Shown here piece after piece: positions 8,830-17,435 of a stretch of 64,000 nucleotides of DNA (within the stretch, counting starts at the first letter, position 1; each line of letters begins with the position of its first letter). The translations under genes and the position numbers were made by a program. The notes beneath the pieces were generated by a model that was not told the DNA's origin, did no database searches, and worked only from the letters and a program-made list of their open reading frames with translations. The DNA comes from a bacterium (lineage in GTDB: Bacteria; Sysuimicrobiota; Sysuimicrobiia; Sysuimicrobiales; Segetimicrobiaceae). The DNA is taken from the NCBI GenBank assembly GCA_035691305.1, contig DASSJF010000027.1:1-64000 (forward strand), written 5' to 3'.

Positions 8830-8864
8830 GCACCGGACGGCTTGAAGTGTCCGGCGTCCGGCGC
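8830..8864 (-). terminator. Hairpin downstream of ftsY
   Basis: A 10-bp inverted repeat (GCGCCGGACG with CGTCCGGTGC, 15-base loop, one G-T pair) begins 10 bases after the ftsY stop on the minus strand. It is not followed by a T-run, so it may be a weak or Rho-assisted terminator, or simply a stable RNA 3' structure. Confidence 0.35.
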
Positions 8865-8874
8865 GTACACGGAT

Positions 8875-9798
8875 CTACGATGCCAGCAGCGCCTCCACGA
8901 ATGCTTTCGGATCGAACGGCTGCAGATCGTCCATTCCCTCGCCGAATCCGACGAGCCGCACCGGCATCTTGAGCTCGTCCGCAATCGCGACGGCGATCCC
9001 GCCGCGCGCGGTGCCGTCCAGTTTCGTCAGCACGACCCCGGTCAGCGGCAGCGCCGCCGCGAACCGCCGGGCCTGCGCGATGCCGTTCTGTCCCGTCGTC
9101 GCGTCGAGCACGAGGAGTGATTCGACCGGCGCCTCGGGCAGCTCGCGGCGCAGCACGCGGTCGAGCTTTTTGAGCTCTTCCATGAGGTTCGTTTTGGTGT
9201 GGAGGCGGCCCGCGGTATCGACGATGAGGACGTCGGCATGACGGGCGCGCGCGGCCTGCGCCGCGTCGTAGACCACGGCCGCCGGGTCGGACCCCTCCGC
9301 GTGCCGGACGAGCTCCGCACCCGCGCGGTCCGTCCACACCGCCAGCTGGTCGATGGCGGCGGCGCGGAAGGTGTCCGCGGCGGCCACGATGACGCGGCGG
9401 CCGTCGGCGCGGAGGCGGTGCGCGATCTTGCCGATCGTCGTCGTCTTGCCGGCACCGTTCACGCCGAGGACGACGACCGCCGCCGGCCGCGGCTCGAGCC
9501 GAAGCGGCGCGGGTTCGCCCAGAGCGGCGAGCAGCACCTCCGCGAGCGCCCGGCGCAGTCCCTCGGGAGTGCGGGCCGCCCCGCCCAGTTCGCCCGAGCG
9601 CGCGCGGGCCCGCAGGCGCACGACCACCGCCTCGGTCGCCTGGACGCCCAGATCCGCCGTGAGCAGCGCCTCTTCCAGGTCCTCGTAGAACGATTCGTCG
9701 ATCTCGCGGCCGAGCAGGCCGTCGAGTTGCACGGCGAGGGCCCGGCGTGTCTTCGCCAGGCCCTCGCGGAACCGGCCGAGCCACCCGCTTCCCGCCAT
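8875..9798 (-). CDS. ftsY: Signal recognition particle receptor FtsY
   Basis: A 307-residue SRP receptor GTPase. Motifs are GVNGAGKTTTIGK at 112-124, DTFRAAAIDQL, DTAGRLHTK at about 194, and TKLDGTARGG at about 258. The ATG at 9798 gives a compact protein lacking the acidic A domain, so membrane contact would rely on the first amphipathic helix. A GTG two codons upstream is another possible start. It is 20 bases downstream of smc, as in Bacillus. Confidence 0.95.
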   Translation of the reverse strand: MAGSGWLGRFREGLAKTRRALAVQLDGLLGREIDESFYEDLEEALLTADLGVQATEAVVVRLRARARSGELGGAARTPEGLRRALAEVLLAALGEPAPLRLEPRPAAVVVLGVNGAGKTTTIGKIAHRLRADGRRVIVAAADTFRAAAIDQLAVWTDRAGAELVRHAEGSDPAAVVYDAAQAARARHADVLIVDTAGRLHTKTNLMEELKKLDRVLRRELPEAPVESLLVLDATTGQNGIAQARRFAAALPLTGVVLTKLDGTARGGIAVAIADELKMPVRLVGFGEGMDDLQPFDPKAFVEALLAS

Positions 9799-9818
9799 GA
9801 TCACATTGTCCCCGCCGG

Positions 9819-12800
9819 TCAACCCACCGGCTGCTGCTGTTCCAGCCGCTCGGCCTCCTCCAACCGGACCGAGACGATGTGCGACACGCCCGGCTCCTCC
9901 ATTGTCACGCCGAACAGCACGTCGCACGACTCCATCGTTGCCTTGTTGTGCGTGATGATGATGATCTGGGTCTGCTCCGAGAGCTCGCGCAGCACCTGCG
10001 CCACCTTGCGCGTGTTCGCCTCGTCGAGGGCGGCCTCGACCTCGTCGAAGACGCAGAACGGACTCGGCCGGACGCGGAGCATGGCGAAGATCAGCGCGAG
10101 CGACACCATCACGCGCTCGCCGCCGCTCAGCGCGCTCAGGCTGCGGAGGTTCTTCCCCGGCGGCTGTACGACGATGTCGATGCCGGGCTCGTCGCTGCCG
10201 TCCACCGCCACGAGGTCCAGGCCGGCGCTGCCGCCGCCGAAGAGGCGCACGAACAGGCCGCTGAACTCCTCGTTGACGGCCCGGTAAGTCTCGTCGAACC
10301 GCTCGCGGATCACCGTTTCGAGATCCGTGATCAGGCCGCGCAGCGCGTCGAGCGCGCCGGCGACGTCGCCGTACTGCTCGCGCAGCGCGTCGGCGCGCGC
10401 CGCCGCGGCGCGGTGCTCCTCGATCGCGATCAGGTTGACCGGGCCGAGCGCGCCGATCAGGCCGCGCAGCGCCTCGATGCGCCCGAGCGTCTCGTCCCGC
10501 TCGATCGACGCCGGCGCCTCGGCCTCCGCGCGGTCGAACGGCAGCCCGAACTCTTCCTCGATCCGGCGCCGGACGCCGTTCATCTCCGCGTCGACCTGCG
10601 CCTGCCGGAGCTCCACGCGGTGCGCGTCCTCGGCGAGCGTGTCGGCGCGCCCCGCCGCCTCGGCGTGCTGTTGTTCCACCTCGGCCCGGCGCGCGGCCAC
10701 CGCGGCGCGTTCCTCGTCGAGCGCCGCGAGCGAGGCGTCGAGGCGCCGGCCCTCCTCGATCAGGGCGGCGCGGCGTTCCCGGGCGGCGGCCTCCTCCGCG
10801 GCGAGGGCCGCGGCTTCGGCGTCCAAGCCGGTGCCTTCCAGTTCCAGCGCGCGTCGCCGCTCCTCGGCCGCGGCGAGGCTCCGCTCCGCCTCGGCGGCGC
10901 GCGCCCTGAGGCCCGCCCGGCGCCCTTCCAGCTCCGTAATAGCCAGCCGGGCGTCCGTCAGGGATTCTCCCGCGGCCCGCGCGGCGGCGGCGTGGTCGCG
11001 CAGTCTGGCGGTCAGCGTCGCGGCCTCGCCTTCCAGTCCCGCGATCCGCTGTTCGAGCACGGCCGTCTCCGCCGCGACCCGATCGCGAACCTGCTCCTGC
11101 GCGCGAACCGCATCCTCGGCGGCCCGCGCCTCCGCGGCGAGCGCCGACAACTCGTCCTCGATCCGCCCGCGTTCGGCGTCGAGCAGAACGAGGCGCCGGT
11201 CGGCCTCGCTGCGCCGGTCGGCCTCCGACGTGATGCCGGCGTCGGCCTCGGCCACGGCCGCCTCCGTCTGCCGCAGACGCCCGGTGGCCGCGTCGACCCG
11301 CGAGGCGAAGTCCCGCACGGCGGCGTCCAAACGCTCCAGCGCGGCGCGCGCTTCGGCGATCTCGTCCGCCCGGCCGACGGTGCCCGACTGTCCGGACGAG
11401 CGGCGGCCGGTGGTGACGACTCCGAGCGGCGAGACCGCGGCGCCCTCGACGGTGACGATGCGGCCGGCGAAGCCCGCGGCCCGGATGCGCATCGCGGCGT
11501 CGAGGTCGCGCGCCAGCACCGCGTCGCCGAGGAGCCCGCGCACCGCGCCGGCGTGCTCACCCTCGATCTCAACCAGATCGGAGAGGCGGCCGCCGAATCC
11601 GGGGTCGGCGGCGGCGCCCTGCGGCAGCGGCGGCGCCGCGACAGACCGCACGAGGGCGAGCGGCAGGAACGCGATCTCCCCCGCCTCCTCGCCGAGCGCC
11701 CGGCGGAGCCCGTGCGCGTCGGCGAGCGTGTCCACGATGAGAGCCGACGCGGCCGCGCCGAGCGCCGCCTCGACCGCCGAACGGATCTCCCGCGGTGCGC
11801 GAATCACCTCGGCGACCGCGGCGCGGAGCGCCGCGAACCGTTCGGGCTCCCGGCGGCGCGCGAGCAGCAGGTCCCGCGCGCCCGCGTCGTAGCCGCGGAA
11901 CTGCGCATGCGCCTCCTCGAGAAACGCCAGGCGCGAGCGCAGCGCCTCGCGCTCCACCTCGATCCGACGCCCGGCGGCGAGCAGCTCGTCGCGCCGGGCT
12001 TCGCCCTCCGCACGCTCGTCGCGGAGCGTCCGCAGCGTGGTCCGGCGCGCTTCGAGCGCGGCCGTGATCCGGGCGAGATCCGCGGCGTGCGCCTCCCGCC
12101 GCGCCGCGAGCTCGGCGGCCTGCGCGTTCAGGTATTGCAGCCGGCCGGCGATCGCCGCGGCACGGTCGAGAAAGGCGGCGACGCGCGCCTCCGCGGTCGC
12201 CAGGTCGGTCTGCGCGCGGGTCCGCTCGTCGATAACGGCGCGGGCTTCGTCACGGGCCTGCGCGGCGCGGGCTTCGTCGCGGGCCGCCGTCTCCTCGAGA
12301 CGGCGGAGCGCGACCTCGGCCGCGGCCACATCGCCGCGGCGGCGCTCCGCGTCGGCGGCAAGCACCCCGTCCTCCGCGGCGAGGCCGTCGCGCTCGCCGG
12401 CCAACCGCGCGGCCTCGGCGCCCTCGCGCGCGATCTCCGTATTGAGACGCGCCCGCTGCGCGGCGGCGCCGCGGCCCCGCTCGGCAAGCAGCTGCACGGC
12501 GGACTCTTCGGTCGCCCGCCGTTCGGTGAGCCGCACGAGCGACCGCTGCGCCTCGTCCCACCCGCGCCCGGCATCGGCGGCCCGGCCGTCGAGCGCCGCC
12601 CGCTCCCGGGCGAGCGCGGCGAGGGATTGCTCGACGTCCCGCCGCTTCGCCGCGATCTGTGCCAGCGACTCTTGAATACGTTTCTGCGCGCGGGCGAGGC
12701 GCCGGACTTCCTCGACCTGGACGGCCAGCTCGAGCCCGCGCAGCTCCTGCGTGTAGGCTTGGTACTGCCGCGCGGCCTCCGCCTGTTCGGCGAGGGTGGC

Positions 12801-13454
12801 GACCCGCGCGTCCTGCTCGGCGAGAATGTCCGCGACGCGCAGCAGCAGCTGGTCCGCCGCGGCCATCCGGCGCTCCGCCTCGTGCCGGCGGCGTTTGAAC
12901 TTGGCCAGGCCCGCGGCTTCCTCAAGAATCATCCGGCGCTCTTCCGGCGTGGCGTCGAGCATCCGGTCTACCTCGCCCTGCGTCACGAGCGCGTACGTGT
13001 GCCCGCCGAGCCCGGTGCCGAGGAACATCGTCTGGATGTCGCGCAGCCGGCACGGGAGCGTGTTGATGAAGTACCGACTGTCCGCGGCGCGCATCGCGCG
13101 CCGGGTCACCGTCACCTCGGCGAACGCGAGCGGCGTCGGCGCGGCGTGCGCATCGTCGCCGTCCCCGTCGAGCGGCATCATGAGCGTGCTGTCCGTGTTG
13201 TCGAGCACGAGCGTCACGTCGGCCATCGCCAGCGGCCGGCGGCGTTCGCTTCCGGCGAAGATCACGTCTTCGTTGCGGACCCCCCGCAGCGCGCGCAGGC
13301 TGCCCTCGCCGAGAGCCCAGCGGATGCTGTCGAAGATGTTGCTCTTCCCGCTGCCGTTCGGCCCGACGATCGCGGTCAGGCGCGTCGAGAACTCGAGCGC
13401 CGTGCGATCCGCGAAGGTCTTGAACCCCGTGAGTTCGAGGCGCTTCAGGCGCAC
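9819..13454 (-). CDS. smc: Chromosome segregation protein SMC
   Basis: A 1211-residue SMC ATPase. Walker A (GPNGSGKSN) is at 31-39, the signature LSGGERVMVSLALIFA and Walker B FCVFDEVEAALDEAN are near the C-terminus, and two long coiled coils flank a central hinge at about residues 510-680. It would condense chromosomes with ScpA/ScpB, which are not in this window. The coiled coils are unusually Ala/Arg/Glu rich, as expected for the high GC. Its start overlaps the glycosyltransferase end by 10 bases. Confidence 0.97.
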   Translation of the reverse strand: MRLKRLELTGFKTFADRTALEFSTRLTAIVGPNGSGKSNIFDSIRWALGEGSLRALRGVRNEDVIFAGSERRRPLAMADVTLVLDNTDSTLMMPLDGDGDDAHAAPTPLAFAEVTVTRRAMRAADSRYFINTLPCRLRDIQTMFLGTGLGGHTYALVTQGEVDRMLDATPEERRMILEEAAGLAKFKRRRHEAERRMAAADQLLLRVADILAEQDARVATLAEQAEAARQYQAYTQELRGLELAVQVEEVRRLARAQKRIQESLAQIAAKRRDVEQSLAALARERAALDGRAADAGRGWDEAQRSLVRLTERRATEESAVQLLAERGRGAAAQRARLNTEIAREGAEAARLAGERDGLAAEDGVLAADAERRRGDVAAAEVALRRLEETAARDEARAAQARDEARAVIDERTRAQTDLATAEARVAAFLDRAAAIAGRLQYLNAQAAELAARREAHAADLARITAALEARRTTLRTLRDERAEGEARRDELLAAGRRIEVEREALRSRLAFLEEAHAQFRGYDAGARDLLLARRREPERFAALRAAVAEVIRAPREIRSAVEAALGAAASALIVDTLADAHGLRRALGEEAGEIAFLPLALVRSVAAPPLPQGAAADPGFGGRLSDLVEIEGEHAGAVRGLLGDAVLARDLDAAMRIRAAGFAGRIVTVEGAAVSPLGVVTTGRRSSGQSGTVGRADEIAEARAALERLDAAVRDFASRVDAATGRLRQTEAAVAEADAGITSEADRRSEADRRLVLLDAERGRIEDELSALAAEARAAEDAVRAQEQVRDRVAAETAVLEQRIAGLEGEAATLTARLRDHAAAARAAGESLTDARLAITELEGRRAGLRARAAEAERSLAAAEERRRALELEGTGLDAEAAALAAEEAAARERRAALIEEGRRLDASLAALDEERAAVAARRAEVEQQHAEAAGRADTLAEDAHRVELRQAQVDAEMNGVRRRIEEEFGLPFDRAEAEAPASIERDETLGRIEALRGLIGALGPVNLIAIEEHRAAAARADALREQYGDVAGALDALRGLITDLETVIRERFDETYRAVNEEFSGLFVRLFGGGSAGLDLVAVDGSDEPGIDIVVQPPGKNLRSLSALSGGERVMVSLALIFAMLRVRPSPFCVFDEVEAALDEANTRKVAQVLRELSEQTQIIIITHNKATMESCDVLFGVTMEEPGVSHIVSVRLEEAERLEQQQPVG

Positions 13455-14626
13455 GTAAGGCCTCCCCCGGCGACGCTGTGGTGCGTCAGCAGGTCCTGGT
13501 AGACGATCAGCAGCCGGTCGGTGACCCGCGTCTCATCGTAGTCGGCCGCGGCCGCGCGGGCGGCCCCGCCCATCGCGCTGCGCCGCCCGGGCTGCGCGAG
13601 CAGATCGCGTACGGCCTCGGCGAACGTCGTGGGGTCGGCGGCGACGAGGCGGCCCGTCTCGCCGTCCCGCACCAGGTCGGACGATGCGGGCGCGCGGACC
13701 GCGACCACGGCGCAGCCCGCGGCCATCGCCTCGATCATCGCGATGCCGAACGTCTCGGTCGCCGACGGAAAGACGAAGAGGTCGGCCGCGGCCAACGCCT
13801 CCGCGACGACCGCCGGGGGCTGGGTCCCCGCGAAGACCGTGCGCCGGGCGAGGCCCGCGTGCCCGGCCTGCGCCTCGAGCGCGGCGCGTTCGGGCCCGTC
13901 GCCGACGAGCAGCAACCGGGTGTCGGACGGCAGCGCCGCCAGCGACGAGAGGAGCAGCCCGACGTTCTTCTCACGCGCCAGCCGCCCGACAAATACTAGG
14001 AGCGGCGCCCGAGGCGGGATTCCAAAGCGGCTGCGGACCGCGGCGCGCGCGTCAGCCCCGGGCCCGGCGGCCGCGAAGGCGGCGACGTCGATGCCGGTGC
14101 TCGGCACCACCGCGATCCGCACGCGCACGCCGGCTTCGCGCAGCAGCGACGCGATCGACGGCAGCGGCACCAGCACGCAGTCGCACTGGTTGCAGTAGGC
14201 GGTGGCATAGGCACTCACGAGAGGCCGCGCGAGGTCGCCCACAACCGGGGCGTAGTGCGCGTACTCGTCATACCGCGTGTGGTAGGTGAAGAGCACCGGC
14301 CGGCGGAGCGTGCGCGCCGCCCACCACCCCATACCGCCGAGCAGAAACGGTGAGTGTGTGTGGACAAGGTCGAGGCCCAGCGCGCGCACGGCGCGCATCG
14401 TCCGGCCAGGATACGGCAGCGCGAGCGGAAAATCGGGGTGCCCCGGCGGCGTGACCGACGGAACCCGCAACACGTCGGGATCCGCGTCGGCGTGGCCGGG
14501 ATACGAAGGCGCCACGATGGACACCCGATGTCCCCGGCGCCGCAGCTGGCGGGCCGAGGTTTCCACCGCCGTGACGACGCCGCTCGTCCGCGGAAGATAG
14601 GAATCGGTGAACAGCCCGACGTGCAC
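13445..14626 (-). CDS. Glycosyltransferase family 4 protein
   Basis: A 393-residue GT-B glycosyltransferase. The N-terminal half shows the acceptor-side start LFTDSYLPRTSGVVTAV and DLVHTHSPFLLG. The C-terminal GT4 domain has FVGRLAREKNVGLLL, VGDGPERAALE and the donor-binding FPSATETFGIAMIEAMAAG with its EX7E arrangement. Similar enzymes make glycolipids such as mannosyl- or glucosyl-diacylglycerol, but the acceptor is not determinable here. The GTG start directly follows the stop of the HTH gene, so the two are coupled. Confidence 0.9.
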   Translation of the reverse strand: MHVGLFTDSYLPRTSGVVTAVETSARQLRRRGHRVSIVAPSYPGHADADPDVLRVPSVTPPGHPDFPLALPYPGRTMRAVRALGLDLVHTHSPFLLGGMGWWAARTLRRPVLFTYHTRYDEYAHYAPVVGDLARPLVSAYATAYCNQCDCVLVPLPSIASLLREAGVRVRIAVVPSTGIDVAAFAAAGPGADARAAVRSRFGIPPRAPLLVFVGRLAREKNVGLLLSSLAALPSDTRLLLVGDGPERAALEAQAGHAGLARRTVFAGTQPPAVVAEALAAADLFVFPSATETFGIAMIEAMAAGCAVVAVRAPASSDLVRDGETGRLVAADPTTFAEAVRDLLAQPGRRSAMGGAARAAAADYDETRVTDRLLIVYQDLLTHHSVAGGGLTCA

Positions 14627-15214
14627 TTAGCCGGCCGGTTCGCCGCGCGCCTGCGACTGGATGTCGAGGAACCCGAGCAGTGCCGACAGCCGGAACCGCC
14701 GCTGGCCGCCCCCGGTGCGCAGGCACATCAGCTTGCCCTGATCCGTGTACCGGCGGACCGTCGCCTTACTGAGGTTCAGCACCGCGGCCGCCTCGTGCAG
14801 ACTCAGCTCGGGATCGAGGAGCCGGCGGATGATCTCTTCACGACTCTCGGTGATCGGCCGGCGGCCTCCGCGGCCCCTGGCCCGCGGTCCGAGCTCCATC
14901 GGCAGGGCGTGCTGGTCCGGCCCGGCGCCGAGGGTCCGGCGGACCGCCTCCGCGCGCGCCTTGGCTTCGAGGGCGGCCCCGGGCACCGGCGGTGATTTCA
15001 CCGTCGCCGGCGAGTTTGCCGGTACACCGTTCGCCGGCGCCGCGACGACGGCGCGGCCGCCGCCGTTCGGCCGGGCCCGTGTCAGCGGCACGACCGCGTT
15101 CGAGGACACGACGGTGCCGTTGGGCAAGGGGCCGGCGGATACGGTCGGTTCAGGTAGGGAAACATGCATCTGACGTTCGAGGTAGCGGTACCAGTCCCGC
15201 AACGTCTGCGCCAT
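14627..15214 (-). CDS. MerR/excisionase-type HTH DNA-binding protein
   Basis: A 195-residue protein with a C-terminal helix-turn-helix of the MerR/excisionase class: LSLHEAAAVLNLSKATVRRY followed by a wing TDQGKLMCLRTGGGQRRF at about residues 135-175. The N-terminal 90 residues are low-complexity (Pro, Ala, Gly, Val), and a basic stretch GPRARGRGGRRP precedes the HTH. It heads the run HTH-glycosyltransferase-smc-ftsY. Direct repeats immediately upstream could be its own binding sites (inference). Confidence 0.8.
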   Translation of the reverse strand: MAQTLRDWYRYLERQMHVSLPEPTVSAGPLPNGTVVSSNAVVPLTRARPNGGGRAVVAAPANGVPANSPATVKSPPVPGAALEAKARAEAVRRTLGAGPDQHALPMELGPRARGRGGRRPITESREEIIRRLLDPELSLHEAAAVLNLSKATVRRYTDQGKLMCLRTGGGQRRFRLSALLGFLDIQSQARGEPAG

Positions 15215-15253
15215 TGTATGCTCCGATGTATGCTGCGTAGGTTATTCTGCGTA
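15215..15253. promoter_or_regulatory. Direct repeats upstream of the HTH gene
   Basis: Two copies of TGTATGCT (15215-15222 and 15227-15234, 12 bases apart) are followed by two copies of CTGCGTA (15233-15239 and 15247-15253, 14 bases apart), directly before the start codon of the MerR-type gene. The tandem phasing near one helical turn suggests operator sites, possibly autoregulatory. Confidence 0.4.
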
Positions 15254-15319
15254 AATGTCGAGGGGTAGGTTCGAGGGACGAACGAAAAATCCTGCGGGCG
15301 CACGCGGGTTTGTCGTCCG

Positions 15320-16228
15320 TTAGCCGCCCCGTCCGAGGGCCACGCGAAAGGCGTGGCTCGGCAGGTCCCGGGTGACGGTCTCCGCGATGAGGCGGCCGCA
15401 GGCCAGCAGGCCTTCCTGGTCGATGCCGGTCGCGACCCCCATGCCGCGCAGCATGAAGTTGGTGTCGTCCGTCGCGATGTTGCCGGTCGCGCCCGGGGCG
15501 AACGGACACCCCCCCAAGCCTCCGATCGCGGCGTCGAAGGTCGTCACGCCGGCGTCCATGCCGGCCAGCACGTTCGCGAGCCCCATGCCGCGCGTGTCGT
15601 GCAGGTGCAGTGCGAGGTGGACGCCAGGATAGGCCCGCACCACGCGCGCCGCGGCGCCCGCGACCTGGGCCGGCGTGCCGACCCCGATCGTGTCGCCGAG
15701 GCTGACGGACGTGATCCCGAGCGCCGTCGCGCGGTCGACGATCGCCTCCACCGCCCGGAGCGGAACGGGCCCGCTGTAGGGACAGCCGAACGCGACCGCT
15801 ATGCCGGCCTCCACCTCCGCCCCCGGGACATCGCGGGCGGCGGCCGCGATCGCGGCGAGCTGCTCGAGCGACTGACCCACCGTCATGCGCACGTTCGCAG
15901 AGTTGAACGCGTCCGTGGCGCCGATGACGACCGTCACCGACCGGATCCCGGCCGCGAGCGCCCGCTCGAGGCCGCGCAGATTCGGAACGAGCGCCGATGC
16001 CCGCAACCCCGGCAGGCGCAGCGCCTCGCGCGCGACGTCCTCGGCATCGGCAAACTGCGGCACCGCTTTCGGAGAAACGAAGGACGTCACTTCCATGTCG
16101 CGCACCCCGGCGTCGTAGAGCGCGCGAACCACGCGGAGCTTGATCTCGGTCGGGATTAGGCGGCCGACGAGTTGGAACCCGTCGCGCGGTCCCACCTCGA
16201 CGAGCGTCACGGACGGGGGGACGTTCAC
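15320..16228 (-). CDS. Hydroxymethylglutaryl-CoA lyase-like protein
   Basis: A 302-residue TIM-barrel lyase of the HMGL/DRE-TIM family. Visible sites are VGPRDGFQ (R15, D16), the metal ligands H208 and H210 in LALHLHDTRG, and the catalytic cysteine C241 in GLGGCPFAPGATGN. HMG-CoA lyase splits HMG-CoA into acetyl-CoA and acetoacetate. Next to two CoA-transferases and an enoyl-CoA hydratase-like gene it may act on a related 3-hydroxy-3-methyl-acyl-CoA. It starts at GTG with GGGAG just upstream. Confidence 0.87.
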   Translation of the reverse strand: MNVPPSVTLVEVGPRDGFQLVGRLIPTEIKLRVVRALYDAGVRDMEVTSFVSPKAVPQFADAEDVAREALRLPGLRASALVPNLRGLERALAAGIRSVTVVIGATDAFNSANVRMTVGQSLEQLAAIAAAARDVPGAEVEAGIAVAFGCPYSGPVPLRAVEAIVDRATALGITSVSLGDTIGVGTPAQVAGAAARVVRAYPGVHLALHLHDTRGMGLANVLAGMDAGVTTFDAAIGGLGGCPFAPGATGNIATDDTNFMLRGMGVATGIDQEGLLACGRLIAETVTRDLPSHAFRVALGRGG

Positions 16229-16238
16229 GGCTCCCGCC

Positions 16239-17435
16239 TCAGATCACGCCGCGATCCCGGAGCGCCTCGACGTCCCGGGTGTTCAGGCCGAGCAGCTCGC
16301 CGTAAACCTCGGTGTTGTGCTGGCCCTGGCGCGCCCCGGCCCACCCGATGCGTCCGGGGGTCCGGCTCATGAGGGGCACGACGCCGGACAGCGCGAGCGG
16401 TCCCACGTCCGGGTCGTCGATCTCCGCGACCGCGCCGCGCGCGCGGAACTGCGGGTCGGCGACCAGGCCGGCGATGTCGTAGACCGGCCCCGCCGGCACG
16501 CCGTGCTCGGCAAGCAGGTCGTTGAGGCGGCGCAGGTCGTATCGCGCCGTCCACTCACCGACCGCGGCGTCGAGTTCGACCTGGCGCCGACCGCGTCCCT
16601 GGTCGTTCGCGAGCCCGGCATCGGCTAGCCAGTCTTCGCGCCCCATCAGCGTCGCGAGCCGACGGAAGACGTTGTCGTTGTTCGCTCCGATCACGATGTA
16701 CTGTCCGTCACGCGTCGGATAGATGCTGCTCGGCGCGACCCCGGGAAGGCCGGTACCGTGGCGCTGCGCGACATGCCCGAGCTTCTGATACGCCGGGAGC
16801 AGGTCGTCGAGCAAACTGAACGTCGCTTCCGTCAGCGCGACGTCGATCTCCTGGCCGCGGCCGCTTGTCCCGCGCTCGTGCACCGCGGCCGCCGCCGCAA
16901 ACGCCCCGTAGAGCCCCGCGACCGTGTCGGCCAGCGCGAACCCGACGCGCGTCGGCGGCCGGTCGGGATAGCCGGTCAGAAACCGCACCCCGGAGACCGC
17001 CTCGGCGACACCGCCGAACCCCGCCCGGTTCCTGTAGGGGCCCGTCTGTCCGTAACCGCTGATGCGAACCATGATGAGCCGGGGGCACTCCGGTTCGACC
17101 TGCCCGTAGCCGAGTCCCCACCGTTCGAGGACCCCCGGCCGGAAGTTCTCCACTACGATGTCGGAGGCGGTGTAGAGTCGGCGGGCGAGCGCCTGCCCTT
17201 CCGCGGCGTGCAGATCCAGGGTCACCGCGCGCTTGTTCCGGTTCAACGTCTTCCATAGAAGAGAGTGGCCGCGGTACTGGCTGCGCCACCCCCGGACCGG
17301 GTCGCCCCGGCCCGGCTGCTCCACCTTGATCACGTCCGCGCCGAAGTCCCCAAGCACGCGGGCGCAGAACGGCCCGGCGATCATGTTCCCGAGGTCCAGG
17401 ACGCGGAGCCCGGCGAGCGGGCCTGGGTCGGTCAC
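16239..17435 (-). CDS. Family III CoA-transferase (CaiB/BaiF)
   Basis: A 398-residue family III acyl-CoA transferase, which moves CoA between acids through an aspartyl-CoA thioester. The catalytic aspartate is D170 in GFALADTVAGLYG. Other family blocks are LRVLDLGNMIAGPFCARVLGD, ENFRPGVLERWGLGY and SGYGQTGPY. It overlaps the second CoA-transferase by 4 bases (GTGA) and lies 10 bases upstream of the HMGL gene. The acid substrate is unknown. Confidence 0.92.
   Translation of the reverse strand: MTDPGPLAGLRVLDLGNMIAGPFCARVLGDFGADVIKVEQPGRGDPVRGWRSQYRGHSLLWKTLNRNKRAVTLDLHAAEGQALARRLYTASDIVVENFRPGVLERWGLGYGQVEPECPRLIMVRISGYGQTGPYRNRAGFGGVAEAVSGVRFLTGYPDRPPTRVGFALADTVAGLYGAFAAAAAVHERGTSGRGQEIDVALTEATFSLLDDLLPAYQKLGHVAQRHGTGLPGVAPSSIYPTRDGQYIVIGANNDNVFRRLATLMGREDWLADAGLANDQGRGRRQVELDAAVGEWTARYDLRRLNDLLAEHGVPAGPVYDIAGLVADPQFRARGAVAEIDDPDVGPLALSGVVPLMSRTPGRIGWAGARQGQHNTEVYGELLGLNTRDVEALRDRGVI

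Noticed and set aside
9879-13502. A 1207-codon open frame on the plus strand opposite smc
   Set aside because: It is a GC-driven shadow of smc: low-complexity Arg/Gly/Ala composition, no recognisable domain, and exact coextension with the real gene.
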